Made by a program: the position numbers and the translations under genes
Origin: JBHIBC01 sp046758905
Lineage (GTDB): Bacteria; Acidobacteriota; Polarisedimenticolia; Gp22-AA2
Assembly: GCA_046758905.1 (NCBI GenBank)
Contig: JBHIBC010000040.1
Location: 1 to 27,520, forward strand
DNA length: 27,520 nt
Reading direction: 5' to 3'
Shown: positions 16,594 to 25,122 of the stretch, one piece after another
How positions within the stretch are numbered: the first letter of the stretch is position 1
Layout of the letters: every line of letters starts with the position of its first letter
Notes under the pieces: model-generated
The model's input: the letters and a program-made list of their open reading frames with translations, nothing else
Told to the model about the DNA's origin: nothing
Databases searched by the model: none

Positions 16594-18075
16594 ATGTCGG
16601 CACCGAGGCTTCGCAACTACGTGAACGGCGAGTGGTACGAGCCCCGCGAGCGCGACTGGCTCGAGGTCGAGAACCCCAGCACCGGCGAGGTGATCGCCCG
16701 GGTGCCGATGTCGGACAGGGAGGACGTCGGGGCCGCCGTGGCCGCCGCCCGGGCGGCCTTTCCGGGCTGGGCGGCCACCCCGGTCGACAGGCGGGTGGCG
16801 CCGCTGTTCAAGCTGCGGGGGCTCGTGAGGGAGAATCACGAGAGGATCTCCCGCAGCATCACCGAAGAGATGGGGAAGTCGCTGCCGGACGCGCGGGCCG
16901 AGACCGACAGGATCCTGGAGAACATCGAGACCGCCTGCGGCATGCCGGTGCTGCAGCAGGGGGACAAGCTGGTTGGGGCGGCCCCCGGCATCGACGGCGA
17001 GGTCCTGCGGCTGCCGCTCGGCGTGTTCGCGATGATCTCGCCCTTCAACTTCCCCGGCATGGTGCCGTTCTGGTTCCTGCCGTACGCCATCGCCACCGGC
17101 AACACTTTCATCGTCAAGCCCTCCAAGCAGGTCCCCTGCACGATGCAGCTCCTGACCCGGTACATCGAGGACGCCGGGATCCCGAAGGGGGTCTTCAACC
17201 TGGTGTGCGGCGACCGCAGGGTGGCCGAGGCGTTCATGGAGGACCCGGACATCGTGGGGATCTCCATCGTGGGCTCGTCCAAGAGCTGCCGGCTGGTCGC
17301 CGAGAGATGCGCCAGGAGCAACAAGCGGTTCCAGGCGATGGGCGCCGCGAAGAACCACCTCGTGGTGATGCCGGACGCCAAGATGGACGACGTCGTCCGC
17401 AACATGATCACCTCCGGCTACGGCTGCGCGGGACAGCGGTGCATGGCCTCCTCCGCCATCGTCTGCGTGGGCGAGAAGACGCATCGGGAGGTCGCCGACC
17501 GGTTCATCGAGGCGTCGAGGAATGTGATCGTCGCCAACCCGCTCGACCCCCGGGTGGCGGACGAGCCGGTCGTGATGGGGCCGGTGATCTCGGCCGAGGC
17601 CAAGGAGTTCGTACTGAACATGATCGAGACCGGCGTGAGGGAGGGCGCGACGCTGGCGCTCGACGGGCGGGGGCTCGAGGTGCCCGGCTGCGAGAGGGGT
17701 CACTTCATCGGGACGACCGTGTTCACCGACGTCAAGCCCGGCATGGAGATCCACCGGACCGAGATCTTCGGTCCCGTCCAGGTGATCCTCAAGGTCGACT
17801 CCCTCGACGAGGCGATCCGGATCATCAACGACCACGAGTATGGGAACGGCGCGTCGATCTACACGCAGAACGGGTACTACGCCCGCAGGTTCAAGCTCGA
17901 GGTGCGGTGCGGGATGATCGGCATCAACGTGGGGATCCCGGCGCCGGTCGCCTACCTGCCGTTCGGCGGCATGAAGAACTCCCAGTTCGCCGACATCAAG
18001 GCGCAGGGGAAGGCGGTCATCAACTTCTTCACCGAGGACAAGATCGTCACCGAGAGGTACTGGCCGGAGCAGTAA
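16594..18075 (+). CDS. Methylmalonate-semialdehyde dehydrogenase-like (CoA-acylating) aldehyde dehydrogenase
   Basis: The 493-residue ALDH shows FAMISPFNFPGM (145-156), IVKPSKQVP (NAD site), MGAAKNH (249-255) in place of the Glu-containing motif of ordinary ALDHs, and catalytic C283 in GYGCAGQRCMA. The AKNH and GQRCMA signatures and the length match methylmalonate-semialdehyde dehydrogenases (MmsA/IolA). These oxidise a semialdehyde with NAD and CoA to acyl-CoA, often with decarboxylation. The exact substrate here is not certain. ATG16594 has AAGGAG 6 nt upstream, and a 90-bp longer in-frame start is not conserved-looking. The formate dehydrogenase genes follow after 58 bp on the same strand. 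Confidence 0.88.
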   Translation: MSAPRLRNYVNGEWYEPRERDWLEVENPSTGEVIARVPMSDREDVGAAVAAARAAFPGWAATPVDRRVAPLFKLRGLVRENHERISRSITEEMGKSLPDARAETDRILENIETACGMPVLQQGDKLVGAAPGIDGEVLRLPLGVFAMISPFNFPGMVPFWFLPYAIATGNTFIVKPSKQVPCTMQLLTRYIEDAGIPKGVFNLVCGDRRVAEAFMEDPDIVGISIVGSSKSCRLVAERCARSNKRFQAMGAAKNHLVVMPDAKMDDVVRNMITSGYGCAGQRCMASSAIVCVGEKTHREVADRFIEASRNVIVANPLDPRVADEPVVMGPVISAEAKEFVLNMIETGVREGATLALDGRGLEVPGCERGHFIGTTVFTDVKPGMEIHRTEIFGPVQVILKVDSLDEAIRIINDHEYGNGASIYTQNGYYARRFKLEVRCGMIGINVGIPAPVAYLPFGGMKNSQFADIKAQGKAVINFFTEDKIVTERYWPEQ

Positions 18076-18133
18076 GATCGGCGGGACGCGCCGTTCCTGC
18101 CCCCGGGGGGAGGGGATGGACGGAGGGGGAGCG

Positions 18134-19837
18134 ATGCCGCAGGCCACGCCGGAGATCCGCAGGTTCCGCCACCCCGGCTCGAGCGGGAGGAAGACGAGGG
18201 TCGAGGCGCGCGGCCGCCAGGTGGACGAGGCGGCGCGGGCCGACATCGCCGTCCTGCTCGGCAGCCGCCCGCGCCGCCGCGACCTGCTGATCGAGCACCT
18301 CCACCTGATCCAGGATCGCTACCACCACATCTCGGCGGCTCACCTGAGGGCCCTCGCTGATGAGATGTGCCTCCCGATGGCCGAGGTGTACGAGGTCGCC
18401 ACCTTCTACGCCCACTTCGACGTCGTGCGGGAGGGGCAGCCCCCGCCGCCCCCGCTCACCGTCCGCGTGTGCACAGGGCTGACCTGCGAGATGATGGGCG
18501 CGCGCGAGCTGCTGGAGCGCCTGCCCGCGGAGATCGGCGACGAAGCGCGCGTGGTGCGCGCCCCATGCATGGGGCGATGCGATCGGGCGCCGGCGGTGGC
18601 CGTGGGCCAGCGTTGCGTGGGCGGAGCCGAGGTCGAGAGGGTCGCCGCCGTCGTCGCCGGCGGCAACTACGGCCCCGAGATCCCCCCCTACATCGACCGC
18701 GACGCCTACGTGGCGAGGGGCGGCTACCGGCTGCTCCGCGACTGCCTGGAGGGGAACCGCGCCGCCGAGGAGGTGATCGCGGCGGTGGAGGGTTCGGGGC
18801 TGCGGGGGCTCGGCGGCGCCGGCTTCCCCGCCGGCCGCAAGTGGCGGCTGGTCCGCCGGGAGCCGCCGCCCCGCCTGATGGCGGTCAACGCCGACGAGGG
18901 CGAGCCGGGGACCTTCAAGGACCGCCACTACATGGAGACCGACCCGCACCGCGTGATCGAGGGGATGCTGGTCGCGGCCTGGGCCATCGAGGCGACCGAC
19001 GTCTACATCTACCTGCGCGACGAATACCCCGGGGTGCGGGAGGTGCTCCGGCGCGAGATCACGAAGACGGAGGCCGCGGGGCTCGCCGGCTCCGCCCGGA
19101 TCCACCTGCGTCGCGGCGCAGGCGCCTACATCTGCGGCGAGGAGGGGGCGATGATGGAGAGCCTCGAGGGCAGGCGCGGCCTGCCGCGGCACCGGCCGCC
19201 GTTCCCGACCCAGGCGGGGCTGTTCGGGCGCCCGACCCTGATCCACAACGTGGAGACCGTCTACTGGGTGCGCGACATCGTCGAGAAAGGCGCCGCCTGG
19301 TTCGCCTCGCACGGCCGCAACGGCCGGAGGGGATTGCGCAGCTTCTCCGTCTCGGGCCGCGTCAAGGACCCGGGGGTCAAGCTGGCGCCCGCCGGGATCA
19401 CGGCGCGGGAGCTGATCGACGAGCACTGCGGCGGCATGGCCGACGGACACCGGTTCAAGGGGTACCTCCCCGGGGGCGCGTCCGGCGGGATCCTGCCCGC
19501 CTCGCTCGGCGACCTCCCCCTCGATTTCGACACGCTCGGCCCGCATGGCTGCTTCATCGGGTCGGCGGCGATCATCGTGCTCTCAGACAAAGACGACGTC
19601 CGGGACGTCGCGCTGAACCTCATGCGCTTCTTCGCCGACGAGAGCTGCGGCCAGTGCACGCCGTGTCGGGTCGGCACCGAGAAGGCGGTCGAGCTGATGG
19701 GCCGCCGTCGCTGGGACGAGGGTCTGCTGCGGGAGCTGTCGGCGGCCATGATGGATGCTTCCATCTGCGGGCTCGGCCAGGCGGCGCCGAACGCGCTTCT
19801 CCTGGCGATGAAACACTTCCGCGAAGACCTCAAATGA
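18134..19837 (+). CDS. NAD-dependent formate dehydrogenase, fused NuoE-NuoF-type diaphorase subunit
   Basis: The 567-residue protein combines two subunits. Residues about 30-180 are a NuoE/thioredoxin-like [2Fe-2S] domain with C113-x4-C118 and C145-x3-C149. Residues about 185-567 are NuoF-like: GLGGAGFPAGRKW for NADH, NADEGEPGTFKDR and GAGAYICGEEGA for FMN, and a [4Fe-4S] set C505, C508, C511 and C545 (SCGQCTPC ... SICGLGQ). It passes electrons from the formate-oxidising subunit to NAD+. ATG18134 (GGAGG 7 nt upstream) is preferred; ATG18116 is also possible. It overlaps the next gene by 4 bp (ATGA). In FdsGBA-type enzymes these are two genes, so the fusion is notable but known in related hydrogenases and dehydrogenases. 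Confidence 0.88.
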   Translation: MPQATPEIRRFRHPGSSGRKTRVEARGRQVDEAARADIAVLLGSRPRRRDLLIEHLHLIQDRYHHISAAHLRALADEMCLPMAEVYEVATFYAHFDVVREGQPPPPPLTVRVCTGLTCEMMGARELLERLPAEIGDEARVVRAPCMGRCDRAPAVAVGQRCVGGAEVERVAAVVAGGNYGPEIPPYIDRDAYVARGGYRLLRDCLEGNRAAEEVIAAVEGSGLRGLGGAGFPAGRKWRLVRREPPPRLMAVNADEGEPGTFKDRHYMETDPHRVIEGMLVAAWAIEATDVYIYLRDEYPGVREVLRREITKTEAAGLAGSARIHLRRGAGAYICGEEGAMMESLEGRRGLPRHRPPFPTQAGLFGRPTLIHNVETVYWVRDIVEKGAAWFASHGRNGRRGLRSFSVSGRVKDPGVKLAPAGITARELIDEHCGGMADGHRFKGYLPGGASGGILPASLGDLPLDFDTLGPHGCFIGSAAIIVLSDKDDVRDVALNLMRFFADESCGQCTPCRVGTEKAVELMGRRRWDEGLLRELSAAMMDASICGLGQAAPNALLLAMKHFREDLK

Positions 19838-22623
19838 GCGGCGAGTCGCCGGCGGGCTCGGGGATCGCCTTCACCTTGGACGGGATGAGGGTCGAGGCGC
19901 GAGAGGACGAGACCATCTGGCAGGTCGCGCGACGGCGCGGCGTCGATATCCCGCACCTGTGTCGCTCGAACGCCGCGACCTACCGTCCCGACGGCAACTG
20001 CCGGGTCTGCATGGTCGAGATCGAGGGGGAGCGCGTCCTGGCCGCCTCGTGCATCCGCAGGCCGGCCCCGGGCATGGTGGTCCGCACCGACACCGGGCGG
20101 GCCGCCGCCGCCCGCCGGATGGTGATGGAGCTGCTCCTGGCCGACCAGCCCCCGCGCGAGCGCGCCCGCGATCCGAGCTCCGAGCTGTGGCGCTGGGCCG
20201 AGAGGATGGGACAGCTGCACAGCCGCTTCCCGGCGCGCCCCGCGCCGCCGCCCGACCGGAGCCACCCGGCGATGGCCGTCCACCTCGACGCCTGCATCCA
20301 CTGCACCCGCTGCGTGCGCGCCTGCCGCGAGGTCCAGGTCAACGACGTCATCGGCATGGCGTACCGCGGCCACCGAAGCAAGATCGTGTTCGACTTCGAC
20401 GACCCGATGGGCGGATCGACCTGCGTCGCCTGCGGCGAGTGCGTCCAGGCCTGCCCCACCGGAGCCCTGATGCCGGCGAGGCTCCTGGACCCGACGGGGA
20501 CCCGCGTCGCCTTCCCCGACCGGCAGGTGCACAGCGTCTGCCCCTACTGCGGCGTCGGGTGCCAGATCACGTACAACATCAAGGGCGACGCCCTCCTCTC
20601 CGTCGATGGTCGAGAGGGGCCGGCCAACCTGGGCCGGCTGTGCGTCAAGGGGCGGTTCGGGCTCGACTACGTGGCGCACCCCCACCGGCTCCGCAAGCCG
20701 CTGATCCGCAAGGAGGGCGTGGCCAAGAGCGCCCTCGACGACGTCGATCCCTCGAACCCCTCCACCCACTTCAGAGAGGCCACCTGGGAGGAGGCGCTCG
20801 ATCGAGCCGCGGGCGGCCTCAGGAGGATCCGCGACCGATCCGGCGGCGGGGCGCTCGCGGGCTTCGGCTCCGCCAAGGGCTCGAACGAGGAGGCCTACCT
20901 GTTCCAGAAGCTGGTGCGCGCCGGCTTCGGCACCAACAACGTGGACCATTGCACGCGGCTGTGCCACGCCTCCTCGGTGGCGGCGCTGCTCGAGACCATC
21001 GGCTCCGGCGCCGTGACCGCGCCGTTCACCGACGCCCTCAAGGCCGACGTCCTCTTCGTGATCGGCTCCAACGCGACCGAGAACCACCCGGTCGCCGCCA
21101 CCTTCTTCAAGAATGCGGTGAGGCGCGGCGCGGCCCTGATCGTCGCCGACCCGCGGGGCCAGGCGCTGAAGGCGCACGCCACGCACATGCTCCAGTTCAC
21201 GCCCGGCAGCGACGTAGCGCTCCTCAACGCGATGATGCACGTGATCGTGGAGGAGGGGCTCCACGACCCGGAGTACATCGAGGCGTACACGGAGGGGTTC
21301 GAGGCGCTCCGGGAGCACCTCCGGGACTACCCGCCGGAGCGGATGGCGGACATCTGCGGGGTCGACCCGCGGACGCTGCGCGCCGTGGCGCGCGCCTTCG
21401 CCCGCGCGCGCAGGTCGATGATCTTCTGGGGGATGGGCATCTCCCAGCACGTCCACGGCACCGACAACGCGCGCTGCCTGATCGCGCTGGCGCTGCTGAC
21501 CGGCCAGGTCGGCCGGCCCGGGACCGGGCTGCATCCCCTGCGGGGACAGAACAACGTCCAGGGGGCCTCCGACGTGGGACTGATCCCGATGGTGTATCCG
21601 GACTACAGGCCGGTCGGGGACCCGGCCGTCAGGGAGCGGTACGAGAGGCTGTGGGGCGCACGGCTCGACCCGAAGCCCGGCCTCACCGTGGTCGAGATCA
21701 TGGACGCCATCCACGCCGGCGAGATCCGGGGGATGTACATCATGGGGGAGAACCCGGCGATGTCGGACCCCGACGTCCTCCACGCCCGCGAGGCGCTCGC
21801 CAGGCTCGAGCACCTCGTCGTGCAGGACATCTTCCTGACCGAGACCGCCTTCCACGCCGACGTGGTGCTGCCCGCCTCGGCCTGGCCCGAGAAGGACGGG
21901 ACCGTGACCAACTCGAACCGGCAGGTGCAGATGGGGCGCAGGGCGCTCGACGCCCCGGGCGATGCGCGCCAGGACTGGTGGATCATCCAGGAGATCGCCC
22001 GCCGCATCGGACTCGACTGGAGCTACGCCCACCCGCGCGACGTCTTCGCCGAGATGCGCGGCTGCATGGACTCCATACGGGGGATCAGCTGGGACCGTCT
22101 GCTGGCCGAGGACGCCGTGACCTATCCGTGCCGGTCCGAGGACGAGCCGGGCCAGGCGATCATGTTCGGCGACGGCTTCCCGACGCCGAGCCGGCGGGGC
22201 CGGATGGTCCCGGCGGCGATCATCCCGCCCGACGAGCGTCCGGACGACGCCTTCCCCCTGATCCTGACCACGGGCCGCCAGCTCGAGCACTGGCACACCG
22301 GGGCGATCACCCGCCGCGCGAGCGTGCTCGATGCGATCGAGCCCGAGGCCGTCGCCTGTCTGGCCCCGGGTGACCTCCGGGAGCTGGGCATCTCGCCGGG
22401 CGAGATGATCCGGGTCCGCACGCGGCGCGGGACGATCGAGATCAGGGCGCGGCGCGACGGCATCGTGCCCCGGGGGGTCATCTTCATCCCCTTCTGCTAC
22501 GCCGACGCCGCCGCGAACGTGCTCACCAATCCGGCGCTCGATCCGTTCGGGAAGATCCCCGAGTACAAGTACTGCGCCGCCCGGGTGGAGAAACTGCCCG
22601 GCGGCGCAGTCCGCAGCGGATAG
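19834..22623 (+). CDS. fdhA: Formate dehydrogenase catalytic (alpha) subunit, Mo/W-bis-MGD, cysteine type
   Basis: The 929-residue protein has an N-terminal [2Fe-2S] ferredoxin domain (C43, C56, C59, C73), then two [4Fe-4S] clusters (C154, C157, C160, C164 and C197, C200, C203, C207). The molybdopterin oxidoreductase part has its own [4Fe-4S] set (C236, C239, C243, C270). The metal-ligand position is C377 followed by H378 (TRLCHASS), so this is the Cys rather than Sec form. The C-terminal bis-MGD domain (about 810-925) includes LILTTGRQLEHWHTGAITRR. It oxidises formate to CO2 and hands electrons to the fused diaphorase encoded just upstream (ATGA overlap). The fdhD-type sulfurtransferase and small FdsD subunit are not in the window. 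Confidence 0.93.
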   Translation: MSGESPAGSGIAFTLDGMRVEAREDETIWQVARRRGVDIPHLCRSNAATYRPDGNCRVCMVEIEGERVLAASCIRRPAPGMVVRTDTGRAAAARRMVMELLLADQPPRERARDPSSELWRWAERMGQLHSRFPARPAPPPDRSHPAMAVHLDACIHCTRCVRACREVQVNDVIGMAYRGHRSKIVFDFDDPMGGSTCVACGECVQACPTGALMPARLLDPTGTRVAFPDRQVHSVCPYCGVGCQITYNIKGDALLSVDGREGPANLGRLCVKGRFGLDYVAHPHRLRKPLIRKEGVAKSALDDVDPSNPSTHFREATWEEALDRAAGGLRRIRDRSGGGALAGFGSAKGSNEEAYLFQKLVRAGFGTNNVDHCTRLCHASSVAALLETIGSGAVTAPFTDALKADVLFVIGSNATENHPVAATFFKNAVRRGAALIVADPRGQALKAHATHMLQFTPGSDVALLNAMMHVIVEEGLHDPEYIEAYTEGFEALREHLRDYPPERMADICGVDPRTLRAVARAFARARRSMIFWGMGISQHVHGTDNARCLIALALLTGQVGRPGTGLHPLRGQNNVQGASDVGLIPMVYPDYRPVGDPAVRERYERLWGARLDPKPGLTVVEIMDAIHAGEIRGMYIMGENPAMSDPDVLHAREALARLEHLVVQDIFLTETAFHADVVLPASAWPEKDGTVTNSNRQVQMGRRALDAPGDARQDWWIIQEIARRIGLDWSYAHPRDVFAEMRGCMDSIRGISWDRLLAEDAVTYPCRSEDEPGQAIMFGDGFPTPSRRGRMVPAAIIPPDERPDDAFPLILTTGRQLEHWHTGAITRRASVLDAIEPEAVACLAPGDLRELGISPGEMIRVRTRRGTIEIRARRDGIVPRGVIFIPFCYADAAANVLTNPALDPFGKIPEYKYCAARVEKLPGGAVRSG

Positions 22624-22642
22624 GCCGGGCGAGGGAGGCGAA

Positions 22643-23734
22643 TTGGCTCCGGCGCGCGTCGCTCCGATCATCCTGGCCGCGCTCCTGACCGGCTTGGCCG
22701 GGGCGGCGACATTCGAGCCGGGCGACGCCGCGGTCCCCGAGCCCGTGAAGGTGGGAACCGCCTGGGGGGTTCCCGGACAGACGGTCCGGGGATCGCTCAA
22801 GGTGGCCGAGGCGGCCGACGGCTCCCCGGTGGAGATCCCGGTGGCCATCGTCACGGGCCGCGAGCCGGGCCCCGTCGTCTGGGCCAACGCGAGCAGCCAC
22901 GGCGACGAGTACGGCGCCACGCGGGCCCTGCAGGACGTCGTGAGCAGCCTCGACCCCGAGGAGCTGAGCGGGGTCTTCGTCGCCGTCCTGGTCGCCAACC
23001 CGCCGGCCTTCCGTGCGCTGTTCCGGGTCAACCCGAGCTGGGACGATCTGCTGGACGCGGGCGACGTCTTCCCCGGCCGTCCCGACCGCTTCACAACCGA
23101 GAGGATCGCCGCGGCGCTGTTCGAGAGGGTCACCTCGGTCGCCGATTACTTCCTCGATCTGCATACCGGCGGCGACCGCTTCCGGCAGCACCCCTTCGTG
23201 TTCTACAGCCAGGCCGGGATCATCGAGGAGGATCGTAACGACGAACTGGCGAGAGGCTTCGGCATCCCGACCCTGTGGCGCGACACTGAACGGACCTGGC
23301 CCGGGAGCGCCGCCGTGGTGTTCGCCGAGGCCGGCGTCCCGTCCTTCCTGATCGAGGTCGGCGGCGGGCAGCCGCTCGACCCGAACGATCTGAGCCTGCA
23401 GGCCGATGCGGTCCGCAGCTTCCTCCGCAAGGTCGGGGTGCTCCCGGGGCGCCCCGCCGCGGTCGAGACCTTCACCATCCTGGGCGGCTCGCGGATCGTG
23501 AGCAACTCGCGGGGGGGATTCTTCGACGCGGCGGTGTCCCCCGGAGATCGCATCAGCGAGGGCGCGGCGCTCGGCGCGATCGTCGACGTCTACGGCGAGG
23601 TCGTGGAGACCCTCATCGCCCCGCCCGGCGCGGAGATTGTTCTGGGGGTCAACACATACCCCGCCTCGCCGACCGGAGGCTGGCTCGTCGAGGTCGGCGT
23701 GCGCCTCACGGAGGTGCGCGGGCGGGGACCCTAG
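22643..23734 (+). CDS. Exported succinylglutamate desuccinylase/aspartoacylase-family zinc hydrolase
   Basis: The 363-residue M14-like hydrolase has a signal peptide (about 1-22). Zinc ligands are H86-G-D-E89 (SSHGDEYG) and H174 (DLHTGG), with catalytic E238 in FLIEVGGG. A C-terminal all-beta domain (about 265-355) carries GGFFDAAVSPGDRISEGAALGAIVD, as in AstE/ASPA-like proteins. The family hydrolyses N-acyl amino acids or related amides; the substrate is unknown. The start is TTG22643 with GGGAGG (22633-22638) upstream. It lies 19 bp after fdhA, so it is probably co-transcribed, although no functional link is obvious. Confidence 0.86.
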   Translation: MAPARVAPIILAALLTGLAGAATFEPGDAAVPEPVKVGTAWGVPGQTVRGSLKVAEAADGSPVEIPVAIVTGREPGPVVWANASSHGDEYGATRALQDVVSSLDPEELSGVFVAVLVANPPAFRALFRVNPSWDDLLDAGDVFPGRPDRFTTERIAAALFERVTSVADYFLDLHTGGDRFRQHPFVFYSQAGIIEEDRNDELARGFGIPTLWRDTERTWPGSAAVVFAEAGVPSFLIEVGGGQPLDPNDLSLQADAVRSFLRKVGVLPGRPAAVETFTILGGSRIVSNSRGGFFDAAVSPGDRISEGAALGAIVDVYGEVVETLIAPPGAEIVLGVNTYPASPTGGWLVEVGVRLTEVRGRGP

Positions 23735-23778
23735 GCGGGTCGGGGGCCAACCGTCACCTCACCGCGCGGGATCGCCTC

Positions 23779-24351
23779 TCAGAACTCGACCTTGGGGACC
23801 TCCTGAGCCGCCTGCTCCGCCTCGAAGTACTCGCGCTCGCCGAAGCCGAACATGCCGGCGAGGAAGCGGTTGGGGAACCTCTTGATGTAGGCGTTGAAGG
23901 ACCGGACCGATTCGTTGTAGCGCCGGCGCTCGACGGCGATCCGGTTCTCGGACCCGGCCAGCTCGTCCTGCAGGCGGATGAAGTTCTGGTTCGCCTTGAG
24001 GTCGGGGTAGTTCTCCGCGATGGCCAGGAGCCGGCCGAGCGCCGAGGTCAGGCCGGCGTTGGCCGCGGCGGCCTCGCGCGGGGTGGTCGCCCCGGCCAGG
24101 CGTCCGCGGGCCTGCGCCACGTTCTCGAAGATCTCCTTCTCATGGGCAGCGTATCCTTTGACCGTCTCCACGAGGTTCGGGATCAGGTCGGCGCGGCGCT
24201 GGAGGACGTTCTGCACCTGGGCCCATGCGGCGTCGATGGCCTCGTTCCGGGAGACCATGTTGTTGTAGATCCCGATCGGCCACATCGCGATCAGGAACAG
24301 GACGACGAGAACCCCGACGACGACGAGACACCCGCCCAATCCCCTCTTCAT
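23779..24351 (-). CDS. lemA: LemA family membrane protein
   Basis: The 190-residue protein has an N-terminal membrane helix (about 8-24). The LemA helical domain follows: YNNMVSRNEAIDAAWAQVQNVLQRRADLIPNLVETVKGYAAHE, then ENYPDLKANQNFIRLQDELAGSENRIAVERRRYNESVRSFN. The N-terminus is predicted outside or in the membrane with the helical bundle on the opposite side; the molecular role is not established. It overlaps the nucleotidyltransferase-like gene by 4 bp, and a TPM-domain gene lies upstream in the same operon. LemA next to a TPM/YgcG protein is a common pairing. Confidence 0.95.
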   Translation of the reverse strand: MKRGLGGCLVVVGVLVVLFLIAMWPIGIYNNMVSRNEAIDAAWAQVQNVLQRRADLIPNLVETVKGYAAHEKEIFENVAQARGRLAGATTPREAAAANAGLTSALGRLLAIAENYPDLKANQNFIRLQDELAGSENRIAVERRRYNESVRSFNAYIKRFPNRFLAGMFGFGEREYFEAEQAAQEVPKVEF

Positions 24352-25097
24352 CGAGATCCGCCTCCTCCCTGCCCGGGCCGGAAGCGGTCCACGGCGTGAA
24401 CCGCCCTCCCGAGCGCGTCATAGTACCGCGAGAAGAGCGCTTTCGGGTCCGTGCCCTCCTGCTCCCCGCGCTTGAGCCGGTCGACCGCCTCGAACGCCCC
24501 GCGGTCGACGCCGGCCTTCTCGCAGAACGCCGCCACGACCTCCCGGTTGTGGACCGGAACGCTCCCCCCCAGCAGATGCAGGCAGCCCCGGAACAGGGCG
24601 ACGAAGGTGGTGTACGAGGTCGCGAGGAGCCGCCTGAGCTCGCGGCTGCTGCCGTGCGCCTCGATGTACCCTTCGCGCAGGCGCATCATCTTCTCCCGCA
24701 GCTCCTTCTCGCACTGCAGCCGCAGGTGGTCGAGGCGGATCTCGACGTCCGCGAAGGGATCGCGGCCGTGGAGCACGACCCGCTGGCTGCGGATGTCGAG
24801 GAACTCGATCGGGAAGACGTCGGCCGACTCCGCGATGAGCGTCGGCGAGAAGAGCCTCGGGAGCGGCTGGCCCTGCCTCCTCCAGCGCTTGAGGACCGGG
24901 CCGACCGCCTCCAGCGATGCGGGGTCCAGGCTCTCCAGGACGACGATCAGGTTGAAGTCGCTGGTCTTGCTCTGAAAATCACCCCGCGCCGCGGAGCCAT
25001 ACAGCACCACGCCGTGCAGCCGCTCCCCCAGCGCCTCCACCAGTCCCTCGATCATCTTGCGTAGAACCGGGTTTCGCTTCGCTTCCTGTGACCGCAT
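24348..25097 (-). CDS. Nucleotidyltransferase-fold protein with altered active site
   Basis: The 249-residue protein has an N-terminal pol-beta/MNT-type fold (about 15-85): VVLYGSAARGDFQSKTSDFNLIVVL. The GS motif (34-35) and D47 are present, but the second metal-binding Asp of the SDxD motif is N49. The C-terminal half is helical (about 125-240; ELRRLLATSYTTFVALFRGCLHLL), reminiscent of HEPN-like partners of such domains. It sits between the TPM and LemA genes, 25 bp after the first and overlapping the second. The Asn suggests weakened or lost transferase activity. What it does for the LemA/TPM pair is unknown. Confidence 0.8.
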   Translation of the reverse strand: MRSQEAKRNPVLRKMIEGLVEALGERLHGVVLYGSAARGDFQSKTSDFNLIVVLESLDPASLEAVGPVLKRWRRQGQPLPRLFSPTLIAESADVFPIEFLDIRSQRVVLHGRDPFADVEIRLDHLRLQCEKELREKMMRLREGYIEAHGSSRELRRLLATSYTTFVALFRGCLHLLGGSVPVHNREVVAAFCEKAGVDRGAFEAVDRLKRGEQEGTDPKALFSRYYDALGRAVHAVDRFRPGQGGGGSR

Positions 25098-25122
25098 CGT
25101 CGTCTCCCGTTCGAGCCGGATC

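Noticed and set aside
18367..19833. N-terminal extension of the FDH alpha frame upstream of 19834
   Set aside because: The extension overlaps the diaphorase gene out of frame. The ATGA at 19834 and the ferredoxin domain immediately after it define the start.
19261..23133. A 1290-codon minus-strand frame opposite the formate dehydrogenase genes
   Set aside because: It is an antisense shadow of highly conserved FDH sequence, with no recognisable domain or ribosome-binding site.
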